A DNA stretch of 64,000 nt from Porphyromonadaceae bacterium UBA7555 (GCA_002478045.1 DLLT01000018.1:1-64000), one strand, 5' to 3'. Positions 9,857-19,108 are shown, counted from the first letter of the stretch. Numbers and translations: made by a program. The notes: generated by a model from the sequence alone, not told the origin.

Positions 9857-11944
9857 TTATAACGTGTTTTTTGCCTCTTTATTATTTTTGGTGGGGTCTT
9901 CGGGATAGGATATGCGGCTGTGGTACATAGTTGCCAATCGGCTTGCAAAGCTGTCTTTGATGATGCGGACATCGCGGAAGCTCAGCGGCGAATCATTGTG
10001 CAGTCCGTCGGCAATCTGTCCGTCAATGATTTTGTCCACCAATTCGCGTATGGACTTGGGCGTATTGTCACGCAAGCTGCGAGATGCAGCTTCGACGCTG
10101 TCGGCCATCATCAGCACCGAAGCCTCGCGTGTCTTTGGATTGGGACCCGGATAGGTGAACGGCGCCGGGTCTACATCCTCGCCCGGATGCTCCTGACAGT
10201 ATGTGAAGTAGAAGTACTTGGCCTTGCCGGTTCCGTGGTGTTGGCTGATGAAGTCGCGTATGACCGCAGGAATGCCGGCCCGTTCGGCGCGGCGCAGACC
10301 GTCGGTGACGTGGTTAATGATGATTTCGGCACTCTTCTTGGGGTCGAGGCCGTCATGGGGATTGACACCGTGCTGGTTCTCGGTAAAGAACATGGGGTTG
10401 GACAGCTTGCCTATATCGTGATAGAGGGCGCCGGCACGTGTCAGCATCGGATTGGCGCCTATGCGCTGGGCGGCGTCACCGGCCAGATTGCTTACCGCAA
10501 TGGAATGCTGGAAAGTCCCGGGGCATTCGTCCGAGAGTTGTCGCAGTAGCGGGGCATTGACATCGGCCAGTTCGACAAGCGTGACGTTGGACACGAAGCC
10601 GAAGAGTCGCTCAACGGCACTCATCAGCACATAGGCCATGGACGTAAGCAGCGAATACGCACCGAGAATGGCCACCATGCGCCACGAGAAGTAATGCAGC
10701 GATCCTTGTGAGAGCAATTGCAGCGTGATATATGCCACCAACAGCGCACCCAGTACGTAGAAGGATGCTCGTAGCAACTGGGAGCGGCGCGAAAGCTGGC
10801 GCAGCGAGTAGACGGCGGTGCATATCGCCACGGTTTGCAGTGTGATATATTGCAGTGGCACTTCGGTAATACCGGCGCACAATAGTGTCAGCACCGCTCC
10901 GGTCATCAATGCCACGCGGCCGCTGAAGAATACGAGTACCAGCACCGGCACTATCGCCAACGGCATCAGGTATATGCCTATGCCGGGAATAATACGGTCA
11001 AGCATCGCGCCCAGCACGAAGAATAGTACAATAAGACTGAAAACAAAGAGCATCGAGCGCATTGACTGACTTATCTTGGGCTCGTACTGCACCAAGTACA
11101 GCACCAATGCCGCAAGCATGAAGGCCACGTACAAAGCCTGTCCGCAGGTATTCATAATATTGCTGCGGGTGTCTTGGCTGCTATGCTCGGCCGCCGCACG
11201 TTCGTAGGCTTTGAGCGTTGCATAGTCCTTGGCGGTAATGACGGTACCGTTGTCAATGATTGTCTGTCCGTTTTGTATTGTATTGCGCGGCACGGTGACG
11301 GCGGCGATGTCTTCGTTGAGCAGACGCTCCGAGTCGTCCCGATCGTAGATGATATTCGGCACAAGTACGGCGCCGACATTGGCGCGCGACAGCAGTGCAC
11401 GTACTCCCGCTTTCTCGGCCACGGAATCAATGCGGCGGTACAACTGCATGGGGGTGAGTAGCATGGCGGTCTCGGTAAGCAACAGCGTGGCGCCGTCCTT
11501 GATGCGAAGGCGGCCACCAACGGCATCGGCAACCTTTTCCAGCGAATCGGAGACGACCCCGGTGGCGTAAGCCGAAGCCAATATACGTCGAACTTCGACC
11601 CCGAATTGTCGCGAAATCACGGCCTCGGAGGCGGCGCCGAAGGCCCCGCCCAAAGCACGACTCATCCGCGTAACCACTTCATTCTTTATCGAATCGCCAC
11701 TGACCTCGGCGACACGGCGGGCTACCGGCACAAAGCGGGCGCGGACGCTGTCGCTCTTGGCACGCACGGTGGCCGAATCAAGGCTGACTACAAAGTCAAA
11801 GGGCGCTATAAGCTTGGCATAGTTCCAGGGCTTGCCTTGCTCGTAGACGTAGCGACGGGCCGACTGATGAGGATAGAAGTAGACAATTATGGCCAATGAG
11901 ACCGCGGCCATCAATAGTGTAATGATTATATTCTTACGTGTCAC
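9857..11944 (-). CDS. PgpH-type 7TM-HD phosphohydrolase, predicted c-di-AMP phosphodiesterase
   Basis: A 695-residue membrane protein with the 7TMR-HD architecture: an N-terminal membrane segment (5-22), an extracytoplasmic domain (about 40-265), a bundle of membrane helices (267-447) and a C-terminal HD domain. The HD metal residues are visible at FQHS (His480), YHDIGK (509-513), NH at 544-545 and QHHGTG near 568. PgpH family members hydrolyse c-di-AMP and are inhibited by (p)ppGpp in Listeria, which makes the position just downstream of rel suggestive. The gene lies 83 bp after rel and 12 bp before porW. Confidence 0.88.
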   Translation of the reverse strand: MTRKNIIITLLMAAVSLAIIVYFYPHQSARRYVYEQGKPWNYAKLIAPFDFVVSLDSATVRAKSDSVRARFVPVARRVAEVSGDSIKNEVVTRMSRALGGAFGAASEAVISRQFGVEVRRILASAYATGVVSDSLEKVADAVGGRLRIKDGATLLLTETAMLLTPMQLYRRIDSVAEKAGVRALLSRANVGAVLVPNIIYDRDDSERLLNEDIAAVTVPRNTIQNGQTIIDNGTVITAKDYATLKAYERAAAEHSSQDTRSNIMNTCGQALYVAFMLAALVLYLVQYEPKISQSMRSMLFVFSLIVLFFVLGAMLDRIIPGIGIYLMPLAIVPVLVLVFFSGRVALMTGAVLTLLCAGITEVPLQYITLQTVAICTAVYSLRQLSRRSQLLRASFYVLGALLVAYITLQLLSQGSLHYFSWRMVAILGAYSLLTSMAYVLMSAVERLFGFVSNVTLVELADVNAPLLRQLSDECPGTFQHSIAVSNLAGDAAQRIGANPMLTRAGALYHDIGKLSNPMFFTENQHGVNPHDGLDPKKSAEIIINHVTDGLRRAERAGIPAVIRDFISQHHGTGKAKYFYFTYCQEHPGEDVDPAPFTYPGPNPKTREASVLMMADSVEAASRSLRDNTPKSIRELVDKIIDGQIADGLHNDSPLSFRDVRIIKDSFASRLATMYHSRISYPEDPTKNNKEAKNTL

Positions 11945-12027
11945 TGTATTATGCTGTTTTTTGAGAAGAGGGTTATGCTTATCGTAGAGTTGCGGTCAGC
12001 GGAAGTGGCTTGGTGCTGGTGGAGAGG

Positions 12028-14298
12028 TCACATAATGCGCGTGGCCTGAGAGACGTCTTCTATCTTGGAGAGACGATGGCAGAGGTCGTTGACTACGGCC
12101 ACATCGCCCACGCGCACCCAAATGTCACTATGGAAGACTTCGCCGGTGGCCTCTACGTCCAGTTTGCGCAGGTCTATCTCTTTCTGCGTTGCTATGGTGG
12201 CGGTGATTTCTTGAAGTATGCCATGGCGATCGATGCCTTCGACGTGCACGTGCGCCAGGAATTTGCCGGACGAAGCGGCCCAGCGCGTAGCCACGATGCG
12301 GTTGCCATAGCTGGCCTTGAGCACCAATGCACGCGGACAATTGAGAGCATGCACAACCACACGTCCGTCATCGTTGACAAATCCGAGGACTTCATCGCCC
12401 GGTATGGGGCAGCAGCAATCGGCTACATCGAAGTTGCTGCCGTTTTCGTCATATTTCAGCACATACGTCTGCGAGGTGTCCACCGGCTCGGTCTCGGCAG
12501 GCGTTGACTCGGCGGCGGGTGTCGGAGTCTTATTACCGTAACCTACCAGGGACTTGGCTACGGAGGCTATCTTCCCGAGTGTACCGCGGCCTTTGCCCTT
12601 GCGGCGTAGTAGCGATACAGCGCTCTGGTCGAGCACAAAACGCCCGTCGCCGAGACCCAGGAGCAATTCATCGCGCGAGGCGGCGCCATAATGGGTCTGC
12701 AATTTATTAGTCACCTCCACTCCGGGAGTCATCTCGTTGGCATCGAGAAATTCTTGCAGCAATTGACGGCCACGCGCCATAATCGGCTGACGTTCGCGAC
12801 GCAAGGCTGCATGGAGACGACTGCGTGCCTTGGCGGTATTCAGGAAGTTCATCCACGATGGATCGGGATGCTGGCTCTGAGAGGTGAGCACTTCCACTTG
12901 GTCGCCGCTACTGAGCTTATGTGACAGCGGCACCAATTTATGATTGACCTTTCCGGCGATGCAATGCAGCCCCAACTCGCTGTGCAGCGTGAAGGCCACA
13001 TCCAGTACGGTGGCCCCGGAAGGCAGGGTCAGCAGCTCGCCTTTGGGCGTAAACACAACAATTTCAGAGGCAAAGAGGTTGAGTTTCAGTGTGTCCAGAA
13101 AATCAATGGCGCTGGGCTCGGGATTGTCCAAGATGTCCTTGATGGTGCGTAGCCATACGGTCAGCTCGCTTTCTTCTTCGCCTTCGCCCACCTTGTATTT
13201 CCAGTGCGCGGCAAAGCCTTTTTCGGCGATTTCGTCCATACGGCGGCTACGTATCTGCACTTCAATCCAATTGCCATCCGGGCCCATAACGGTAAGATGT
13301 AGAGCCTGGTAGCCGTTGGCCTTGGGCGTGGACACCCAGTCGCGCGTGCGATCGGGGTGAGGTTTGTATAGGTCGGTGATGGCCGAGTATATCGCCCAAC
13401 AGATACCTTTTTCCTTGGCGGGGTCATCGCACTCGAAGACGATGCGCATGGCATATAGGTCGTAGACCTCCTTGAAGGGCACGTGCTTGGTCTCCATTTT
13501 GCGCCATATCGAGTAGACACTCTTGAGGCGTGCCTTGGCCTCGTACACCAAGCCCATCTTGTCCAGCTTCGCTGTTATGGGCGCTGCAAAATCGCTGTAT
13601 ATGGCGGCACGCGCCGCATCACTATCCTTGATTTGCTGACGGATACGCTCGTAGGCGGCGGGATGCTCATACTTGAAGGACAGGTCCTCCAATTCGGTCT
13701 TGATGGCAAAAAGACCGAGACGATGAGCCAACGGCGCATAAATATACAGCGTCTCGCCGGCAATCTTATACTGCTTGCGCGGTGCCATAGACCCCAGAGT
13801 GCGCATATTGTGCAGGCGGTCGGCCATCTTGATAAGCACCACGCGTATGTCTTCGCTCATCGTCAGCAACAACTTGCGGAAGTTCTCGGCCTGAGCCGAG
13901 GCCTTGTCGCCGAAGATGCCGCCCGAAATCTTGGTCAAGCCCTCAACAATGCGTGCGATTTTGTCCCCGAAGTGCTGGCGAATATCCTCGACGGTGAAGT
14001 CCGTATCTTCGACTACATCGTGCAGCAAGGCCGCGCATATAGACGTTGAGCCGAGACCTATTTCCTGGCTGGCAATCTTGGCCACCGCTATGGGATGCAT
14101 AATATACGGCTCGCCGCTACGCCGACGCACGCCGGCATGAGCACTGCGCGCAAACCGGTAGGCTCGTTCTATGATCTCGACTTTCTTGCGGTGGTTACTC
14201 GCCAGATAGCCGTTGAGCACATCTCGGAAGGCATCGTCTATCATCCGGTCCTCTTCCTCGGGGGTCATCTTGGTCGCCGGTGTATTGGTTGGTTGCAT
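12028..14298 (-). CDS. rel: bifunctional (p)ppGpp synthetase/hydrolase (RelA/SpoT homologue)
   Basis: A 756-residue long RSH enzyme controlling the stringent response. The HD hydrolase domain is intact (His54, His68, HDVVEDT at 93-99), so hydrolysis is expected. The synthetase domain follows (about 230-370, with ANGYQALH and EVQIRS). A TGS domain (about 405-465, VVFTPKGE) and a C-terminal ACT domain (about 680-756) form the ribosome-responsive part. A Bacteroidetes promoter lies 88 nt upstream. The gene heads the probable operon running to the T9SS genes. Confidence 0.95.
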   Translation of the reverse strand: MQPTNTPATKMTPEEEDRMIDDAFRDVLNGYLASNHRKKVEIIERAYRFARSAHAGVRRRSGEPYIMHPIAVAKIASQEIGLGSTSICAALLHDVVEDTDFTVEDIRQHFGDKIARIVEGLTKISGGIFGDKASAQAENFRKLLLTMSEDIRVVLIKMADRLHNMRTLGSMAPRKQYKIAGETLYIYAPLAHRLGLFAIKTELEDLSFKYEHPAAYERIRQQIKDSDAARAAIYSDFAAPITAKLDKMGLVYEAKARLKSVYSIWRKMETKHVPFKEVYDLYAMRIVFECDDPAKEKGICWAIYSAITDLYKPHPDRTRDWVSTPKANGYQALHLTVMGPDGNWIEVQIRSRRMDEIAEKGFAAHWKYKVGEGEEESELTVWLRTIKDILDNPEPSAIDFLDTLKLNLFASEIVVFTPKGELLTLPSGATVLDVAFTLHSELGLHCIAGKVNHKLVPLSHKLSSGDQVEVLTSQSQHPDPSWMNFLNTAKARSRLHAALRRERQPIMARGRQLLQEFLDANEMTPGVEVTNKLQTHYGAASRDELLLGLGDGRFVLDQSAVSLLRRKGKGRGTLGKIASVAKSLVGYGNKTPTPAAESTPAETEPVDTSQTYVLKYDENGSNFDVADCCCPIPGDEVLGFVNDDGRVVVHALNCPRALVLKASYGNRIVATRWAASSGKFLAHVHVEGIDRHGILQEITATIATQKEIDLRKLDVEATGEVFHSDIWVRVGDVAVVNDLCHRLSKIEDVSQATRIM

Positions 14299-14385
14299 AT
14301 TGTTTGTCTACGAAATCGGTGGTGCATTTTTGTGTCTGCCGCAGGCCGTGCACACTCGTCTGTGCCTGCTACGGCATTATATCCA

Positions 14386-14417
14386 CAAAATTAGACAAAA
14401 TCCCCCGCCCGCACAAA
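14386..14417 (-). promoter_or_regulatory. predicted promoter of rel
   Basis: On the minus strand TTTG (14414-14417) and TAATTTTG (14386-14393) are separated by 20 nt, matching the Bacteroidetes sigma-ABfr pattern TTTG-N(19-21)-TANNTTTG exactly. Transcription would start near 14379, giving a leader of about 80 nt. Confidence 0.75.
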
Positions 14418-14449
14418 TATTTCCCGAGAGTTTCCAAGAATGAAGTATC

Positions 14450-14552
14450 ATAGGAGTTATGAGAATCACGAGAACTATGGAAACAATGAGAACCATGGGA
14501 GTTATAGCAGTTTTGCCATTATTCCCATTGTTCCCATAGAATCCATTACCCC
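14450..14552. repeat. 9-nt periodic inverted array, locus 2
   Basis: Seven purine-rich 9-nt units (such as ATAGGAGTT, ATGAGAATC, ATGGGAGTT) are followed by opposing units (ATTATTCCC, ATTGTTCCC). Positions 475-498 past 14000 pair with 516-539 past 14000 around a 17-nt loop. In the minus-strand transcript three of the four plus-strand mismatches become G-U pairs, giving 23 of 24 positions paired. The array begins about 25 nt after the stop of the gene ending at 14578 and lies just upstream of the rel promoter. Confidence 0.7.
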
Positions 14553-14577
14553 GCAGACGCCGACACCGTTGGCAATG

Positions 14578-16695
14578 TCAGATCCATTCCTTCCAGCCGT
14601 CACAGTGTGCACGCACTTGCTCGGCCACAGCGGTATCGCCGTAGCGGCGCACCACGGTACGCAGATTGCCCATAAGATACTCGGCACGAGCACGACCCTC
14701 ATCGGAGAGCATAGCCATAGCCCCCGCTACTTCGCGCTTATACGCTGCTTTAGCGGCCTCGCTGTCTCCTTCGCCGTAGCTATAAAGAAATCCGTAGGGC
14801 TTGCCGTTCTTGTCCTCATAATATTCGGACGCCGGGCTGAACAACAGAACTCCTTTGCCGCGCCAATATTGAGTCAAAAACCAATAGTCTTCGAGCGAAT
14901 TGTATCGTCCGACGGCATACGCCAGTCGCGCCAGTCCGCGATCATCGGCTGTGCGGCCGTGGCGCATCTGCCGCTGCAAGGCCTGCATCCGCCGTGCGAA
15001 GCGCAGTTTGGCCGTCTCCACGGACCGATTCGCAGCATTGAGCGATGCCATGGTCTTGGCCGGCAGAACGGATAACCACGATGATACATAGGCTTGGAAC
15101 GGGTCGTGTCCAAGCCATCCTTGTTTGTAGATGTTGGTCGTACGTAGGTACCGTTTGCTGACCTTGGAGAGGTATTCGACGGCTTGGCCATAATTCGCTT
15201 CGCGCAAGGCCAAAGTGCCGATAAGCTCGTAGACATAGTCGCGGTCGGTACGTGCTTTGCAACGCAGAAACGTATACAACGACGTATGGGACCGCATCTT
15301 ACCATAGGCCACAATAAGCTGCCGACAGGTAAGGCTGCCCATAAGCTGGAAGGACAGACACCCATAGTCTCGCGGATTGCAAAATATCTCGCTGCCTCGT
15401 ATCTCGGACATGGAAGCCGTCCTGCCATCAATACGCTGACAGCTATAATCCTCGTACACAGAAACATAGTTATGCACACTGCGTCCCTGCGGCTCGAGAT
15501 TGTCGGCATATCCACTCAGCAATATGGCGGTGGCGTAATCGCGATGTCGCCACAACTGCGGCACCCAGTCGGAGTATATGACATTGCGTACACGCCGCAC
15601 CCACTCGTAGGCATCGGCATTGACGGGATCGGCCTTGGTTTCCATCCATTTAAGGTCGGCAAGGAGTGAACTACGGTCGCCGACGCGACCATCGAGCTTC
15701 ATCTTGTAGGCGCGCCCCAATTCGCGCAATTCGTCCGACGAAAAGCGCGAGCGCATGGCACGTCGCATATATTTACGTGCCGAAGTATTGTCGCCGCGCT
15801 CGGCTGCCTCATAAGCCAGCAGGTAGTTCCAATCGCCTTTGGCCTTAACTCGAGCATCTTTCAGCGCTCGATGCGCAATCGGGACCATACGCTGCAGAAA
15901 TTCCGAGTCGAAAGCATTTCGGCGTATATAGTCCATAATCTGCGGAGCGCCGGGATTGCGCTCAATCATATATTCAACGGGGTCGGCAGTCGTTATCGAC
16001 CAAATATCGCCCAACTCGGCAAAAATCGAGTCGGCACGCTCGACATCGCCCAAGCGACTCCAGCACCCGGCGACAAAACGGCGCGACATTCGCGAAAACA
16101 GATTGTCTGCCGGTATGTCCGCAAATGTCTTCTCGTAATAATTGATACACAGGTCGTAGCTACGCGAAGCAAACAGCGCCTTCATCATCTGAAAGGCATA
16201 GCGGTCCTTGAGTCTGGTGCCGGAATACGCTTTACAACGCTCGATGAGTTCGGCAAAATCGCCACCCTCGTTCTCATAATTTCTTTCGCGCGGATAATAC
16301 CACGGCGTCCGAGTCTTGCTCCACTCGGCATCAATTTGTTTGGCAATTCTCAAGAAATCAACGATTTCGCAGTCCCGAGTATTACTCAGATACACATAGA
16401 AGGCGTTGGTTTCGTCGTTGGTTACGCTTGCTTCCCATTTGTTAAAATCCTCGCTTGATGCACGATACACAACATCATTGATGTCGGACAGCGGAATGCG
16501 CCTGGATGTGAGCGTCTGCCATTGTCGCAGGTTTTCGGCGTGTTCGTAGTCGGACATACTCTTGACATTCGAACTTGCAAAAAAGTCGGGCGTGGGTATT
16601 GTAGGATAAAAAGGTCCGCAAGCCCAAGCGGATGCCGTGGCGCACAGCAGCGCCAACGCGCTAACGACCGGTCGAGAGTATTTTGTTAATTTCAT
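14578..16695 (-). CDS. uncharacterised secreted helical protein
   Basis: A 705-residue protein of unknown function. The start at 16695 (MKLTKYS) is chosen because it is followed by a signal peptide (about residues 1-24) and a mature ACGPFYP sequence; the open frame extends 27 codons upstream without signal features. The body is rich in aromatic and charged helices with TPR-like spacing (for example around RALKDARVKAKGDWNYLLAYEAA), which suggests a solenoid scaffold. No catalytic motif was recognised. Its start lies inside the end of the upstream lipoprotein gene (35-bp overlap), so the two are probably co-expressed and may interact in the envelope. Confidence 0.75.
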   Translation of the reverse strand: MKLTKYSRPVVSALALLCATASAWACGPFYPTIPTPDFFASSNVKSMSDYEHAENLRQWQTLTSRRIPLSDINDVVYRASSEDFNKWEASVTNDETNAFYVYLSNTRDCEIVDFLRIAKQIDAEWSKTRTPWYYPRERNYENEGGDFAELIERCKAYSGTRLKDRYAFQMMKALFASRSYDLCINYYEKTFADIPADNLFSRMSRRFVAGCWSRLGDVERADSIFAELGDIWSITTADPVEYMIERNPGAPQIMDYIRRNAFDSEFLQRMVPIAHRALKDARVKAKGDWNYLLAYEAAERGDNTSARKYMRRAMRSRFSSDELRELGRAYKMKLDGRVGDRSSLLADLKWMETKADPVNADAYEWVRRVRNVIYSDWVPQLWRHRDYATAILLSGYADNLEPQGRSVHNYVSVYEDYSCQRIDGRTASMSEIRGSEIFCNPRDYGCLSFQLMGSLTCRQLIVAYGKMRSHTSLYTFLRCKARTDRDYVYELIGTLALREANYGQAVEYLSKVSKRYLRTTNIYKQGWLGHDPFQAYVSSWLSVLPAKTMASLNAANRSVETAKLRFARRMQALQRQMRHGRTADDRGLARLAYAVGRYNSLEDYWFLTQYWRGKGVLLFSPASEYYEDKNGKPYGFLYSYGEGDSEAAKAAYKREVAGAMAMLSDEGRARAEYLMGNLRTVVRRYGDTAVAEQVRAHCDGWKEWI

Positions 16696-17740
16696 TTGAC
16701 GTATATTTTGAGAGATTTTCGAAGTCGAGATGATATAGTATATTTGAGTGCGGACGCTCGGACAGACGCTGCTCAATCATATCCTTGACGCGCATAATAT
16801 CGGCAAATGAGGATGTCTCGGCACGTACCATATCACCGATATGTATGACCATATTGTGGTACGGAACATCACGGCGTGCGATATAGACGTTGTCGGCCGC
16901 GCTGCGCTTAAATGCCGAGGTGTCCGTCAAATCAACATTATCCATCAACCCGGCAAACTGACGGTCGCAGAACAGCAGTTGCCACGAATAGGTGGGATAC
17001 GCCACATCAAGGTGCAAGTCATAAGACGACAGACGCTTGAGATAAGGCTGCACGTCATCGGCATCGATGATGGAGTTGGCGACATCGGGATTGGCAAAAT
17101 CTCCGGTATTATACACCATCAGCACGCCGCGATCTACGGGCGGCACCTTGCGTGCCAACTGGTGCAGACGTATGGTGGAACTCAGGCTCCACCCATATTC
17201 CGGAGTATGGAGGATGCGCCGTGTCGAATCACAGAGAGAGAAGAACGAGTTTTCGGTCGAAGGTGTCCAGTCGCAATCCAATTGGACTTCGGAGACGTTG
17301 CGCAGTCCGTTGTATTCGCACATATTGCGGACACGCGTCACGATATTCGAGGCCAGCGTGCCTTCATGACCTTTCATGGCTTTGAGGGCTTCGAGTGTGA
17401 CATATACCACAGGCACGAATTCGATATCGGCCAAGTCCTCGGCCAAACGATTTCGCGGATCGGAGATTTGTATCGAGGCATTGGGCACTACGCGATTTTC
17501 GACTTTATTGTCGTACGGGTATATATCGTGCACGACGTCGAACATACGCATATAGACACGCCCGATTTTGTGCCGAAGCAGCAAGTCGAATTCGGCACTA
17601 TCCGTGTTGAAGGTGGTTTTCCAGTAATACACCGCGTTTTTTTCGGGGTGTGCAGGCTCGGACGCCTGCTGACGCTTGCCGCACGAGGCGGCGGCAAGCG
17701 TCAGCAGTGCAATTGCGATTGATAGAATTTGAGACTTCAT
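16661..17740 (-). CDS. uncharacterised lipoprotein, possible TIM-barrel fold
   Basis: A 359-residue predicted lipoprotein (lipobox AASC, Cys20). Alternating beta-strand and helix segments with acidic residues at strand ends (EVQLDCDW near 155, GVLMVYNTGDFAN near 215, HLDVAYPTYSW near 245) resemble a glycoside-hydrolase-like TIM barrel, but this is only an impression and no family is assigned. It overlaps the downstream secreted helical protein by 35 bp. It lies directly behind the terminator of the LytTR/NAGPA unit, so it probably has its own promoter. Confidence 0.72.
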   Translation of the reverse strand: MKSQILSIAIALLTLAAASCGKRQQASEPAHPEKNAVYYWKTTFNTDSAEFDLLLRHKIGRVYMRMFDVVHDIYPYDNKVENRVVPNASIQISDPRNRLAEDLADIEFVPVVYVTLEALKAMKGHEGTLASNIVTRVRNMCEYNGLRNVSEVQLDCDWTPSTENSFFSLCDSTRRILHTPEYGWSLSSTIRLHQLARKVPPVDRGVLMVYNTGDFANPDVANSIIDADDVQPYLKRLSSYDLHLDVAYPTYSWQLLFCDRQFAGLMDNVDLTDTSAFKRSAADNVYIARRDVPYHNMVIHIGDMVRAETSSFADIMRVKDMIEQRLSERPHSNILYHLDFENLSKYTSNEINKILSTGR

Positions 17741-17769
17741 ATAGGTCCTTTTTGTTTTTTATGACGATG

Positions 17770-17800
17770 CAAATTTCAGACAAAAAAAACGCTCGGCAAA
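17770..17800 (-). promoter_or_regulatory. possible promoter of the lipoprotein gene
   Basis: On the minus strand TTTG (17797-17800) and GAAATTTG (17770-17777) are 19 nt apart; the second box has one mismatch to TANNTTTG. It would start transcription a little over 20 nt before the lipoprotein start. The upstream TTTG lies inside the loop of the preceding terminator, so termination and initiation signals overlap. Confidence 0.35.
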
Positions 17801-17817
17801 ACATATCGCCGAGCGTT
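17788..17817 (-). terminator. rho-independent terminator of the LytTR/NAGPA unit
   Basis: A perfect 10-bp stem (AACGCTCGGC with GCCGAGCGTT) and a 10-nt loop are followed on the minus strand by a run of eight T residues. It lies 40 nt after the stop codon at 17857. Confidence 0.88.
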
Positions 17818-17856
17818 GTACAAAATATCCTTTTTGCTGTACGAAGTCCTTAATGC

Positions 17857-18741
17857 CTATCGCCAGACAATGAAATTTACGTTCTTGGAGAACCGTCGGT
17901 AGGAGCGTCCGCGCAGCACTCTATTGCCATCCTCATCCTTATACGAGAACAACGAGTTGCCGCCGACGAGGTATATGGCGTTGCGCACGCCTACATCTAT
18001 CAACGCTTGCGAAAAGTCATGGAAAGTAATGCGCTCGACACTGGATATCACGCAGGCCTTTCCTGAGATTTCGGCCAGCGCCTTGCGCCTGGATTTGTTC
18101 TTGGGCTCATTCTCTACAATCTGACCTCCTACCACCAGCGGATACTGACGGAAGAAGTCGCCGTCACTCACCAGAGCCTGCTCGAACATCGGGGTCGCAT
18201 CAGCTACGCCTATGGTAATTTCGCCGTCTATGATGGAGCAGAACCCGGCCTTGGCCACGCCCTTGCTCAACAATTCGCCTTTGACGACGCAAGCGCAGAC
18301 AATACAGCCATTGTCACGCCTTATGTCCGCCGCCTGGGCTGCCAGCACAATGGTAGTGTCTGACCTTGTCTCGTATCCGATTTCCAATGACGGCGTAGCA
18401 TTTACCGGCGTCAGAATCTGTAGCTCTATGCCTCCGACAATGGTGTCTCGTACTTGTGTATAAGCTTTGGCCGGGATGCTGTCGTCCACGGCGGTCTGTG
18501 TGCGTACCGGCGGTACCGGCTGCACGTACTGCAAAGATTGCTCTGCGCCGAGCTCATCTTCTTCAGAGGATGCAGAGATGACAATGGCAGCCAAGGCCAC
18601 CAATGCGGCAACGGCAATCACGGCGATAGCGGCTATCCACGCGCGCTTCGATGGTTTTTTATGCACCTTATCCGGCTTGTCCGCGCTCGGTGCTATGATG
18701 CGTATCTCGTTGTCACTTATTTCTTTGGGTTTGTCTTTCAT
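17857..18741 (-). CDS. membrane-anchored NAGPA-like (phosphodiester glycosidase) domain protein
   Basis: A 294-residue single-pass membrane protein. About 30 hydrophilic N-terminal residues precede one membrane helix (residues 33-57), and the remainder is predicted outside the membrane. The C-terminal part (about 165-294), with DGEITIG, QYPLVVGGQIV, RKALAEI and NAIYLVGG, matches the NAGPA family, whose members cleave phosphodiester-linked sugars; a few act on teichoic-acid-like or exopolysaccharide substrates. The family match is moderate because the sequence is short. It overlaps the LytTR gene by 4 bp. Confidence 0.75.
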   Translation of the reverse strand: MKDKPKEISDNEIRIIAPSADKPDKVHKKPSKRAWIAAIAVIAVAALVALAAIVISASSEEDELGAEQSLQYVQPVPPVRTQTAVDDSIPAKAYTQVRDTIVGGIELQILTPVNATPSLEIGYETRSDTTIVLAAQAADIRRDNGCIVCACVVKGELLSKGVAKAGFCSIIDGEITIGVADATPMFEQALVSDGDFFRQYPLVVGGQIVENEPKNKSRRKALAEISGKACVISSVERITFHDFSQALIDVGVRNAIYLVGGNSLFSYKDEDGNRVLRGRSYRRFSKNVNFIVWR

Positions 18742-19100
18742 TTTTGCACCTCCTTTTCCACGTAGTCCTTGAGTGCCCGAAGAGCATCCTTAGACGCCGA
18801 CACTTCACGACGGAATGTGCGGCAGTCCGACAGAAGCAGCTTCTGCCGAGTCGGATTAATAAAAGTGATGTAATCGCGGTTGACTATTAAGCTTTTGCCT
18901 ATGCGTATAAAGCGGTTATCTTCGCTATTTAGCACCTCGGCCAAACGCCTTTCGATTTGCCCGAGTTGCATAGTCAGCACATAGTCTTCGCCATCCGCCG
19001 TGGTGAGGGCGGAGTAATTGCCGTCAGCGGTCACATATACGACAGCATCGGCAGGTACACGGAGCACCTCCGTGGATGTGGCAAAGACCAAGCGTGACAT
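18738..19100 (-). CDS. stand-alone LytTR-type DNA-binding protein
   Basis: A 120-residue protein consisting almost only of a LytTR domain (about residues 8-110), with the typical NYSALTTADGEDYVLTMQLG and RIGKSLIVNRDYI signatures. There is no receiver domain, so it is not a classical response regulator. It is coupled by a 4-bp overlap to the membrane-anchored NAGPA protein. LytTR proteins paired with membrane proteins form LytTR regulatory systems in Firmicutes; a comparable pairing here is an inference. Tandem 16-bp repeats upstream may be its own target. Confidence 0.88.
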   Translation of the reverse strand: MSRLVFATSTEVLRVPADAVVYVTADGNYSALTTADGEDYVLTMQLGQIERRLAEVLNSEDNRFIRIGKSLIVNRDYITFINPTRQKLLLSDCRTFRREVSASKDALRALKDYVEKEVQK

Positions 19101-19108
19101 CGTTGCTT

